This document shows, piece after piece, positions 1 to 6,147 of a DNA stretch of 6,230 nucleotides (its first letter is position 1; each line of letters opens with the position of its first letter). The translations under genes were made by a program, and so were the position numbers. Source of the DNA: Dehalococcoidia bacterium (GTDB lineage Bacteria; Chloroflexota; Dehalococcoidia; UBA1151; UBA1328); assembly GCA_030745955.1 (NCBI GenBank), contig JASLNQ010000136.1:1-6230 (forward strand), written 5' to 3'. The notes under the pieces are model-generated. The model made no database searches. It had not been told where the DNA came from and saw only the letters and a list, made by a program, of their open reading frames with translations.

Positions 1-230
1 CCATTACTGAACTCGTTCGAACCCGCACCGTTCGAACTCCGTCGCCGGTCGTTTCGGGGTTTACCGGGGTGTTGATTATGGCACCAGGCTTACCGGCAGC
101 ACCTTGGTTCAATCTGGCCGGTGGGCGCACGATTGGCATCAGGGCAGTTTCGGGTGGTTTGACGAAAATCGGTTCGCCAGGAAGGCGGCAACGCCCGTGT
201 TGAGTGTAACGTTCGTTCAAAATCAATCTT
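1..230. other. Left-edge non-coding stretch
   Basis: No gene is recognised here. One plus-strand frame is open from base 3 to a TGA at 201-203. Its translation is rich in Gly, Pro, Arg and Thr and matches no family I know, so I cannot say whether it is the 3' end of an upstream gene. The octamer GTTCGAAC, itself a palindrome, occurs at 15-22 and again at 30-37. A TTGACG at 159-164 resembles a -35 box but has no convincing -10 about 17 bases downstream. The promoter of the NIPSNAP gene at 243 probably lies in this stretch but cannot be placed. Confidence 0.4.
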
Positions 231-237
231 GAGGTGA
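231..237 (+). promoter_or_regulatory. Ribosome binding site of the NIPSNAP gene
   Basis: GAGGTGA lies five bases before the ATG at 243. It decides the start: the in-frame GTG at 234 sits inside this Shine-Dalgarno sequence and so is unlikely to be the initiator. The family's conserved beginning (MIYEFRTY) also starts exactly at the ATG. Confidence 0.75.
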
Positions 238-242
238 GTCAA

Positions 243-860
243 ATGATTTACGAGTTTCGAACCTACGACCTTCATCCCAGGACGCTGTCGCAGTATGAGT
301 CGATACTGACTAAATCGCTGGTCTCCGGGCGCCTGGACCACTCGCCGTTGTTCGGATATTTCTATACGGATTTCGGGCCGCTGAACCAGGCCCTGCATAT
401 ATGGCCCTACGCCGACATGAACGAGCGTGTCGAGATTCGTGAGCGCACGACAGGCATCGACTCCTGGCCGCCGGCGACCGGACCGCTGTTGAGGGCCCAG
501 AACTCGGAGATCTACTACCCTGCGCCGTTCAACGATGAGACGATCACCGGTGATCACGGACCCTACTACGAGCTTCGGACTTACACGTATGCGACCGGAG
601 ATGCGCCGAAGGTCATCGATGCGTGGTCAACGGCGATCGACGAGCGGAGGAAGCATTCGGCCTTTATCGGCGCGTGGTATTCGGAGCTGGGTGGTTTGAA
701 CAAATGGGCACACATGTGGGCCTACTCCTCGCTTGAGGAGCGCGCAAAAGTGAGAGCGGACATGACCGCTCGGAAGATCTGGCCGCCTTCCGGCGGGCCC
801 GCACCGGTGACTCAGTCGAACAAACTGTTTCTTCCATTTCCGTTCAGCCCGCTGTCCTGA
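243..860 (+). CDS. NIPSNAP family protein, two tandem domains
   Basis: This 205-residue protein has no signal peptide or membrane segment and is probably cytosolic. It contains two copies of the NIPSNAP fold, a ferredoxin-like dimeric alpha/beta-barrel domain. Copy 1 (about residues 1-95) starts MIYEFRTYDL, has GPLNQALHIWPY near 45-56 and WPP at 75-77. Copy 2 (about 108-200) starts YYELRTYTY, has GGLNKWAHMWAY near 150-161 and WPP at 180-182. The matching order of motifs indicates an internal duplication. Bacterial NIPSNAP proteins are mostly uncharacterised; related folds include small oxygenases and dimeric stress proteins, but I see no heme or metal signature that fixes a reaction. The ATG at 243 is chosen over the GTG at 234 because a good Shine-Dalgarno precedes it. 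The gene points towards the aldolase gene on the opposite strand, so the two are not one operon. Such genes are often found in catabolic neighbourhoods, which fits here. Family is confident; function is unknown. Confidence 0.88.
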   Translation: MIYEFRTYDLHPRTLSQYESILTKSLVSGRLDHSPLFGYFYTDFGPLNQALHIWPYADMNERVEIRERTTGIDSWPPATGPLLRAQNSEIYYPAPFNDETITGDHGPYYELRTYTYATGDAPKVIDAWSTAIDERRKHSAFIGAWYSELGGLNKWAHMWAYSSLEERAKVRADMTARKIWPPSGGPAPVTQSNKLFLPFPFSPLS

Positions 861-967
861 AATCTTTTTTTGGGGGGTAAGTTAGAATTGCCCCCTTACC
901 TGTTTTCGCGCCCCGCGGATGAGAGCCCTCAGGGAGAATGGCAGGTGAGTTCCGGGGATTCATCACG
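861..967. other. Convergent gap with G/C inverted repeat
   Basis: This gap separates the convergent NIPSNAP and aldolase genes. A T7 run (865-871) is followed by a G6 run (872-877), and CCCCC lies at 891-895. An overlapping pairing is GGTAAG (876-881) with CTTACC (895-900). Either could form a hairpin serving as a transcription terminator between the converging genes. However, the T-run precedes the hairpin on the plus strand, and only a short TTTT follows, so a classical intrinsic terminator is not clear in either direction. TAGAAT at 883-888 also resembles a -10 box but lacks a good -35. The function is undecided. Confidence 0.3.
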
Positions 968-1753
968 TTACTCCTCGAGGGCTTTCCTGATTTCCTCACC
1001 TTCTCTCTTCCAGAAATCGTAAAGAATTCCGATGTCGGTGCCGACGGAGAAGTGCCGTACTCCCATGTCGAGGTACTCCTTCACTTCGTCGGCCGATTCG
1101 ACCTCGGCCCGGGGCGGCACGCCCATCTTGATAGCGGTTTCAAATGTCTTTTTTCTGGCGGCGGCAATATCCGGGTGATCCATTTCGAGTGGATGTCCGG
1201 TGCTCACTGAGAAATCGTATCCACCCCATTGCACCATCTCCACCCGGTCTTCCGAGAGAATCTGCTCGAGATTGTCGACCGCGCCTTTTTTCTCGATCAT
1301 GAAGGCCAAAACCGTGTCGGCGATGGACTGGACATACTCGGGTGAACCGCCATAGCCCATGTAAGAATTTCGCCGTGTGGCCACCCCGTACAACCCGCCG
1401 TGGTCCGGGTGATCCGGTGTGGCTGCCCTGATGCAGTCGCGGATGTCCCCGATACTCCCGGTATCGGTGAACAGGACGCTGTTGAACCCGGCGCCGATTC
1501 CCCTCTGTGCGAGATACGGCATAAGGCTCCGGTCGACCTTGATCATGCTGCCCATGTTGAACAACTCGGCGGCGCTGCACATGTTGTCGAGGTCGTGCAG
1601 GTCGGCCGGGCCATCTTCGGCCGCAAACTCGACATAGTCGTAGAACCCGGTATGACCCAGGGCCTCGATTTCAGCCGGCCACGCATTGTGGATATAGCTG
1701 CTGAGCGTCGGTTTGCCGACTTCGAGCCGTTGCCTCAAGATGTTTGGTTTCAT
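968..1753 (-). CDS. HpcH/HpaI-family aldolase/lyase, divergent active site
   Basis: This 261-residue protein is a member of the HpcH/HpaI aldolase / citrate-lyase TIM-barrel family, which cleaves or forms C-C bonds in 2-oxo-acid substrates using a divalent metal. The matching order of motifs supports the call: VEFAAEDGPAD (41-51) at the place of the family's DGEHAP loop; IKV (71-73) at the place of the VRP strand; GAGFNSVLF (87-95); MIEKKGAVDNLEQIL (152-166), with E154 as metal ligand; VQWGGYDFSVSTGHP (174-188), with D180 as second metal ligand; and a C-terminal VGTD (237-240). The metal ligands are kept. The usual catalytic His (E-H-A-P in HpaI) is Asp47 here, and the usual Arg is Lys72. The ATG at 1753 starts with MKPNILRQRL. 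An in-frame ATG at 1879 would add 42 residues that look non-conserved and overlap the divergent sulfatase start, so I reject it. Possible Shine-Dalgarno is weak (AGGA about 12 bases upstream). Divergent from the sulfatase gene, with which it may share regulation. Substrate unknown. Confidence 0.85.
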   Translation of the reverse strand: MKPNILRQRLEVGKPTLSSYIHNAWPAEIEALGHTGFYDYVEFAAEDGPADLHDLDNMCSAAELFNMGSMIKVDRSLMPYLAQRGIGAGFNSVLFTDTGSIGDIRDCIRAATPDHPDHGGLYGVATRRNSYMGYGGSPEYVQSIADTVLAFMIEKKGAVDNLEQILSEDRVEMVQWGGYDFSVSTGHPLEMDHPDIAAARKKTFETAIKMGVPPRAEVESADEVKEYLDMGVRHFSVGTDIGILYDFWKREGEEIRKALEE

Positions 1754-1862
1754 ATCGGGTGTCCGTCCTGGGATTTTCTGTTCAACCCGGCGTGTAGCAA
1801 GGGTAATCGAAGGACCCAGGCAAGTATCGCTCAGGTAGCATTGCGCAGCGGATTCCAAGCAC
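1754..1862. promoter_or_regulatory. Divergent promoter region, aldolase/sulfatase
   Basis: This is the only non-coding DNA between two genes that start back to back, so both promoters and any shared operator should lie here. CCTGGG (1767-1772) and CCCAGG (1815-1820) form a 6-bp inverted repeat about 48 bp apart from start to start, which may be chance. I could not place convincing -35/-10 pairs on either strand. The role is inferred from gene layout. Confidence 0.45.
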
Positions 1863-3485
1863 ATGAACCAACCAAACATTGTCCTGATCCTTGCCGACGA
1901 CTTGGGGTTTTCCGACCTCGGCTGTTACGGCTCGGAAATCAACACCCCGAATATCGATTCCATGGCACGCGACGGCGTGCGGTTCAGCCAGATGTACAAC
2001 ATGGCCCGGTGCTGCCCGACGCGTGCCTCGCTGCTGACGGGCCTCTACCCGCACCAGACCGGGGTAGGGCATATGACCGGCGATTACGGCGTACCCGAAT
2101 ACCAGGGTTACCTGAACCGGAATTGTGCCACTATCGCCGAAGTGCTGAAGACAAGTGGATACCGCACCCAGCTCTCGGGTAAGTGGCATGTCGGTGGCGA
2201 CTACCCGTTGCAAAAACCCGAAACGTGGATCCCCGGCGATGCCCGGCACCCGACACCCACCCAGCGCGGTTTCGACCACTTCTGGGGCACCCTGACCGGG
2301 GCGGGATCGTTCTTCGCACCCCCGACCCTCATGGATGGCGAAACGCCCGTGACGGTCGACCGCGAGGATTTTTATTACACGGACGAGATCACGAGCCACG
2401 CCGTGCGGATGATCGAGGAGTCGGCGGCCGGTGAGGTTCCGTTTTTCTCGTATGTCGCCTACACATCGCCCCACTGGCCGCTGCACGCGCTCGACGAAGA
2501 CATCGAAAAGTACGAGGGTGTGTACGACGGCGGCTGGGACGAGTTGCGCAAGTCGAGGCACGCCGGACTGAAGGAGCTCGGGATCCTCGACGAGTCGTGG
2601 GAGATGGCCCCCCGGGACCGTGACTCCCTGCCGTGGGGACAGGCCGAGAACAAGGAGTGGGAATCTCGCCGTATGGCGGTTTATGCCGCGCAGATCGACC
2701 GGATGGACCAGGGTGTCGGGCGGATCATGGAAACACTCGAATCGACCGGTGTCCGTGATAACACGCTCGTGATCTTCCTTTCGGACAACGGTGGGTGCGC
2801 CGAGTTCCTGGCCGAAGACACGAACACTCCCGACCGCCGGCAGTTCGATACTGCGATGTGGAACGGTGAGCGAATGCGGATGGGCAACAACCCGGATATC
2901 GATCCCGGCCCGGCCGACACCTTCCAGAGCTACGACCTGCCCTGGGCCAACGCATCGAACACGCCGTTCCGCCTCCACAAGCGGTGGACCCACGAGGGCG
3001 GTATTTCCACTCCGGCGATCATTAGCTGGCCTGACCGGATCAAGAAATCTAGCCTCGTTCACGAGCCAACTCACATCACCGACATTGCTGCGACCATTTA
3101 CGACGTCGCCGGCGCGGAGTACCCGGCCGAGCTTGCGGGTGAAGAGCTGACTCCCCTTGAGGGGCACAGTTTTCGCAGGGCGATCAAAAACGGCGGCTGG
3201 GTGAGACCGGCCCCGATCTACTGGGAACACGAGGGCAGCAGGGCGGTGCGGCTCGGCGACTGGAAACTGGTCAGCGAGGGCAATACCCGGTGGGAGCTCT
3301 ACAACATGAAGAGCGACCGCACCGAGCTGAACGACCTGTCTGGCGCACAGCCGGAGGTGCTGGCACGGATGGTCCGCATGTATGAAGACTGGGCTGCCCA
3401 CGCCGGGGCCTTGCCATGGCCGGTGGTTCCCGAGAATACTGCATCGCCGCGCTCCGGCACGAAACACATCCACGATGTCGGTTGA
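1863..3485 (+). CDS. Type I (formylglycine) sulfatase, arylsulfatase-like
   Basis: This 540-residue enzyme of the alkaline phosphatase superfamily hydrolyses a sulfate ester to an alcohol plus sulfate. The sulfatase signature CCPTRASLLTG lies at 50-60; Cys50 is the residue expected to be converted to formylglycine, with Pro52 and Arg54 completing C-x-P-x-R. The other active-site residues follow the order known from Pseudomonas aeruginosa arylsulfatase: metal ligands Asp12 and Asp13 (LADDLG), Lys107 and His109 (SGKWH), His204 (SPHWPLHA), Asp308 and Asn309 (LSDNGG) and Lys373 (LHKRWTHEGG). Length is close to that of the Pseudomonas enzyme (about 536 residues). The protein begins directly with the first core strand (NIVLILADD) and has no signal peptide, so a cytosolic location is likely, implying import of the substrate. 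The Shine-Dalgarno is poor, but the conserved N-terminus fixes the start. A formylglycine-generating enzyme is required for maturation and is not encoded here. Substrate is unknown; a phosphonate monoesterase of the same superfamily is a less likely alternative. Divergent from the aldolase gene. Confidence 0.93.
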   Translation: MNQPNIVLILADDLGFSDLGCYGSEINTPNIDSMARDGVRFSQMYNMARCCPTRASLLTGLYPHQTGVGHMTGDYGVPEYQGYLNRNCATIAEVLKTSGYRTQLSGKWHVGGDYPLQKPETWIPGDARHPTPTQRGFDHFWGTLTGAGSFFAPPTLMDGETPVTVDREDFYYTDEITSHAVRMIEESAAGEVPFFSYVAYTSPHWPLHALDEDIEKYEGVYDGGWDELRKSRHAGLKELGILDESWEMAPRDRDSLPWGQAENKEWESRRMAVYAAQIDRMDQGVGRIMETLESTGVRDNTLVIFLSDNGGCAEFLAEDTNTPDRRQFDTAMWNGERMRMGNNPDIDPGPADTFQSYDLPWANASNTPFRLHKRWTHEGGISTPAIISWPDRIKKSSLVHEPTHITDIAATIYDVAGAEYPAELAGEELTPLEGHSFRRAIKNGGWVRPAPIYWEHEGSRAVRLGDWKLVSEGNTRWELYNMKSDRTELNDLSGAQPEVLARMVRMYEDWAAHAGALPWPVVPENTASPRSGTKHIHDVG

Positions 3486-3575
3486 CCGGACTCGTTCCCG
3501 AATATTCCGTTCGTGGGTTGTTGCTGTAACCACCGGGTGGGTGCAGAATTAGGGGTCGCTAAATTCCAGTCGGTC

Positions 3576-3587
3576 TACCAGCTGGTA
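3576..3587. repeat. 12-bp perfect palindrome
   Basis: TACCAGCTGGTA reads the same on both strands. It lies 91 bases after the sulfatase stop and over 300 bases before cysD. It could be an operator half-site arrangement or chance; nothing known is matched. Confidence 0.4.
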
Positions 3588-3668
3588 ACGAGGTCAACTT
3601 ACTGATGGTCAGCAACTGCGAATGTATGCGCCCCCCGCAAGCGGGATGCGCGCGCGTCACATTATGCC

Positions 3669-3685
3669 TGTGTTGTACCAACACA
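3669..3685. promoter_or_regulatory. 17-bp dyad, candidate operator upstream of cysDN
   Basis: TGTGTTG-TAC-CAACACA has 7-bp perfect arms around a 3-base centre. The size and symmetry suit a dimeric DNA-binding regulator, and the T-N11-A spacing inside it is compatible with, but not specific for, a LysR-type site. It lies about 215 bases before the cysD start. A role in controlling cysDN is inferred from position only. The run AAAA follows the right arm, so it does not look like a plus-strand terminator; on the minus strand a T-run precedes the hairpin, so it is not one there either. Confidence 0.4.
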
Positions 3686-3900
3686 AAAGCTGCCTGTTGA
3701 CCTGAGACAACTCCCGACTCCTCGACAACCCAGCTAAGTCCGACCGGCCGACCCCGGTACCGGTTGCACGCGCTGCACGTGCCGCAATTTCCACTATTCG
3801 CACATCGAGCCAGTCGTTCAATGAAGAAACACGTACAACTGCGCCCAGGTTCAGCCAAAGCGAAAATCCAATCATTCAGTCGTTCGCCGGTCCGACATCC

Positions 3901-4833
3901 ATGAACAGTCCCGACTCCACCGCCAGCGCCCTGCTCACATCGAGTCAGCTGCGCGCACTTGAGGCGGAGTCCATCCACATAATTCGCGAGGTTGTAGCCG
4001 AGTTCGAGCGACCGGCCCTGCTGTTTTCCGGCGGCAAGGACTCGATCGTAATGCTGCACCTTGCCGTGAAGGCGTTGCGGCCCGCGAAGCTTCCCTTTCC
4101 GATCGTGCATATCGACACCGGCCACAACTTTGCGGAAGCGATTGAATTTCGGGACGAGACGGTCAGGAAACTTGGTATCGAACTCGTGGTCGGCTCGGTG
4201 CCCGATGCGCTGGAAAGCGGCCGGATCCAGGCCAGCACGCTCCCCGGAGCTTCACGGAACCAGATGCAGACACCGGTCCTCCTCGACACGATTCGCGACA
4301 ACAAGTTCGATGCGGTATTCGGCGGGGCACGGCGCGATGAGGAACGTGCACGGGCCAAGGAGCGTGTCTATTCGTTCCGTGATGAGTTCGGGCAGTGGGA
4401 CCCCAAGAACCAGCGGCCCGAGCTCTGGAACCTGTACAACGGTTTCACCAACACCGGGCAGCACATCCGCGTGTTCCCGCTTTCCAACTGGACCGAGCTC
4501 GACATCTGGCAGTACATCCTCGACCAGCAGCTTGCCCTCCCGTCGATCTACTTCGCCCACGAGCGGGAGGTGTTCGAGCGGGACGGAATGTGGATGGCGA
4601 TCTCCGATTTCCTCCAGCCTGAACATGGCGAGAGGGTTTTAACCGAGAAGGTCAGGTTCCGCACGGTGGGCGACATGACCAGCACTGCCGCCGTCTCGTC
4701 GGAGGCCGAGACGCTCGAACAGGTCATCGCCGAAATCGCCGCCTCACGAATATCGGAGCGAGGTGCAAGCCGGGCGGACGACCGCACTTCGGAAGCTGCC
4801 ATGGAAGACCGCAAGCGAGAGGGGTACTTCTAG
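3901..4833 (+). CDS. cysD: Sulfate adenylyltransferase subunit 2
   Basis: CysD is the catalytic adenylyltransferase subunit of the CysDN ATP sulfurylase. It joins ATP and sulfate to form APS and pyrophosphate, the first step of assimilatory sulfate activation in the cytosol. The 310 residues align throughout with the family (E. coli CysD has 302). LEAESIHIIREV lies at 20-31, the PP-loop nucleotide-binding motif SGGKDS at 43-48, LPFPIVHIDTGHNF at 64-77, FGGARRDEE at 140-148, YSFRDEFGQWDPKNQRPELW at 157-176, VFPLSNWTELDIWQYI at 191-206, FRTVGDMTSTAAV at 253-265 and the typical ending KREGYF. The HIDTGHNF and RTVGDMT wording differs from the E. coli type and resembles the version found in actinobacteria, Bacteroidetes and some proteobacteria. 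There is no clear Shine-Dalgarno before the ATG at 3901, but no other usual start is available in frame. The gene overlaps cysN by one base, indicating translational coupling. Confidence 0.97.
   Translation: MNSPDSTASALLTSSQLRALEAESIHIIREVVAEFERPALLFSGGKDSIVMLHLAVKALRPAKLPFPIVHIDTGHNFAEAIEFRDETVRKLGIELVVGSVPDALESGRIQASTLPGASRNQMQTPVLLDTIRDNKFDAVFGGARRDEERARAKERVYSFRDEFGQWDPKNQRPELWNLYNGFTNTGQHIRVFPLSNWTELDIWQYILDQQLALPSIYFAHEREVFERDGMWMAISDFLQPEHGERVLTEKVRFRTVGDMTSTAAVSSEAETLEQVIAEIAASRISERGASRADDRTSEAAMEDRKREGYF
4817..4824 (+). promoter_or_regulatory. Ribosome binding site of cysN
   Basis: GAGAGGGG, inside the last codons of cysD, lies eight bases before the GTG at 4833. It supports GTG as the start of cysN and re-initiation across the TAGTG junction, where the cysD stop and the cysN start share one G. 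Confidence 0.65.
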
Positions 4834-6107
4834 TGGAACTGCTCCGAATCGCGACCGCGGGATCGGTCGATGATGGCAAGAGCACGCTGATCGGGCGGCT
4901 GTTGTACGACTCGAAGGCGATCTACGAAGACGTGCTCGATTCTGCGGAGCAGGTCAGCCGCCGGCAGAGCGACGAGTATTTCAACCTTGCGCTACTCACC
5001 GACGGGCTTCGGGCCGAGCGTGAGCAGGGCATTACCATCGACGTTGCGTACCGGTACTTTTCGACGCCGAAGCGCAAGTTCATCCTTGCCGACACGCCGG
5101 GCCATGTTCAGTACACCCGGAACATGGTGACCGGGGCATCGACAGCCGATGTGGCGCTGATTATCGTCGATGCCCGCCACGGCGTTGTCGAGCAGTCCCG
5201 CAGGCACGCGGTGATCGCCGCGTTACTCGGTATCAGGCACATCGTCGTGTGTATCAACAAGATGGACCTGGTCGACTTTCGCGAGGAGGTGTTCAGGCCG
5301 ATCCAGGACGACCTCCACGACCTGCTCGAGGAGCTGGGGATACAGTCGCACCACTTCATTCCGATATCGGCGCTGGAAGGCGACAACGTGGTCGAGAAGT
5401 CGGAGCGCATGCCGTGGTATATCGATGGCCCGCTACTGCCCCACCTCGAGGACCTCGAACTGCTGGATGACACTGAGCACACGTCTTTCCGGCTACCTGT
5501 TCAGTATGTGGTGCGGCCACTGAGCAAGGATTACCACGACTACCGCGGATATGCCGGGACGATCGCCAGCGGCTCGGTCGAGGTTGGACAGGAGATCGCG
5601 GTGATGCCGTCGGGGGTGGCAACGACGGTCACGGTCATCGAATCGCCCGAAGGCGAAGTCGACCGCGCATCTGAGGCAGATGCGGTGACCCTCCGGATCG
5701 CCGATAACCTCGATATCTCCCGGGGTGCGATGTTCAGCAGCGCCACCGAGAAACCGAATGCCAACAACAGCTTTGAGGCGACCGTGTGCTGGATGAGTGA
5801 ACGGACGCAACTGCAGACCGGCATGATGCTGCGTATCAAGCATACGACCCACACGGCCCGTGCCATGGTGAGTGCGCTGGAGTGCAGGGTTGATATCAAC
5901 GATCTCTCCGAAACCGGGTCCTGTGACGAGCTCAAGCTCAACGAAATAGGGCAACTGACCCTGCGCACGAGCGAGTCGCTGATTTTCGACAGGTACGCCG
6001 ACTGCCGCACCACGGGCAGCTTCATCCTGATCGACGAGAGCACCAACGAAACGGTTGGCGCGGGGATGATCGGTCGTCCTCCTTACCTGGGTGCCGGGGC
6101 TGGTTAG
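4833..6107 (+). CDS. cysN: Sulfate adenylyltransferase subunit 1, GTPase
   Basis: CysN is the GTPase subunit that couples GTP hydrolysis to APS formation by CysD. It is an EF-Tu-like translational-type GTPase. All G motifs are visible: G1 GSVDDGKST (10-18), G2 Thr68 in EQGITID, G3 DTPGH (87-91), G4 NKMD (142-145) and G5 SALEG (179-183). After about residue 215 come the two beta-barrel domains, with LPVQYVVRP (221-229) opening domain 2. The start is a GTG (read as Met) with a good Shine-Dalgarno; the protein begins right at the conserved LLRIATAGSVDDGKST. At 424 residues it is shorter than E. coli CysN (about 475) and clearly lacks the C-terminal APS-kinase (CysC) domain found in fused CysNC/NodQ proteins. 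Any PAPS formation must therefore use a separate kinase, not seen here, or the cell may reduce APS directly. The stop TAG is at 6105-6107. Confidence 0.97.
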   Translation: MELLRIATAGSVDDGKSTLIGRLLYDSKAIYEDVLDSAEQVSRRQSDEYFNLALLTDGLRAEREQGITIDVAYRYFSTPKRKFILADTPGHVQYTRNMVTGASTADVALIIVDARHGVVEQSRRHAVIAALLGIRHIVVCINKMDLVDFREEVFRPIQDDLHDLLEELGIQSHHFIPISALEGDNVVEKSERMPWYIDGPLLPHLEDLELLDDTEHTSFRLPVQYVVRPLSKDYHDYRGYAGTIASGSVEVGQEIAVMPSGVATTVTVIESPEGEVDRASEADAVTLRIADNLDISRGAMFSSATEKPNANNSFEATVCWMSERTQLQTGMMLRIKHTTHTARAMVSALECRVDINDLSETGSCDELKLNEIGQLTLRTSESLIFDRYADCRTTGSFILIDESTNETVGAGMIGRPPYLGAGAG

Positions 6108-6135
6108 CGAAATGGCCACGCAGGTGTAGAGTTCG

Positions 6136-6147
6136 TGCGAATTCGCA
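6136..6147. repeat. 12-bp palindrome at the start of the last reading frame
   Basis: TGCGAATTCGCA is a perfect palindrome. Its last A is the first base of the ATG at 6147, and a GTG at 6135 overlaps its left end. It could affect translation initiation or bind a regulator, or be chance. Confidence 0.3.

Larger units (their letters stand above)
3486..3900. other. Long non-coding leader upstream of cysDN
   Basis: No gene is supported across these 415 bases. The stretch holds a 12-bp perfect palindrome (3576-3587), a 17-bp dyad (3669-3685), a short C/G hairpin CCCGC-AA-GCGGG near 3634-3645, the palindrome CCGGTACCGG (3754-3763), and a 9-bp direct repeat CAGTCGTTC at 3811-3819 and 3877-3885. TTGACC at 3697-3702 could be a -35 box but lacks a good -10. 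The frame of cysD is open upstream to a TGA at 3703-3705 but has no usual start codon before 3901. The cysDN promoter, and perhaps a sulfur-responsive operator, is expected in this region. Confidence 0.5.

Noticed and set aside
11..40. A possible tRNA T-arm (TTCGAAC) at the left edge
   Set aside because: The bases on either side of the loop do not form the five-pair stem on either strand, and no acceptor or anticodon arm is seen.
938..1210. A 90-codon plus-strand frame with AGGGAG before its ATG
   Set aside because: Nearly all of it is antisense to the aldolase 3' end, the spacing to the ATG is too short for a good site, and the protein matches nothing known.
1754..1879. An N-terminal extension of the aldolase from an ATG at 1879
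   Set aside because: The extra 42 residues do not look like family sequence and would overlap the start of the sulfatase gene; MKPNILRQRL at 1753 is the natural beginning.
1400..2182. A 260-codon plus-strand frame across the aldolase, the divergent gap and the sulfatase start
   Set aside because: It crosses two well-supported genes in the wrong frame or strand and shows no recognisable domain.
1782..3533. A 583-codon open frame on the minus strand opposite the sulfatase gene
   Set aside because: It mirrors the GC-rich codon pattern of the sulfatase, whose plus-strand motifs are complete. Its translation is rich in Arg, Val, Pro and His and matches no family.
3530..3540. CCACCGGGTGG after the sulfatase gene as a terminator
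   Set aside because: The stem is only four to five pairs and no T-run follows.
3559..4125. A 188-codon minus-strand frame covering the leader and the start of cysD
   Set aside because: Much of it is antisense to cysD, and the rest shows no domain or good ribosome binding site; a 72-codon frame at 3657-3875 is rejected for the same reason.
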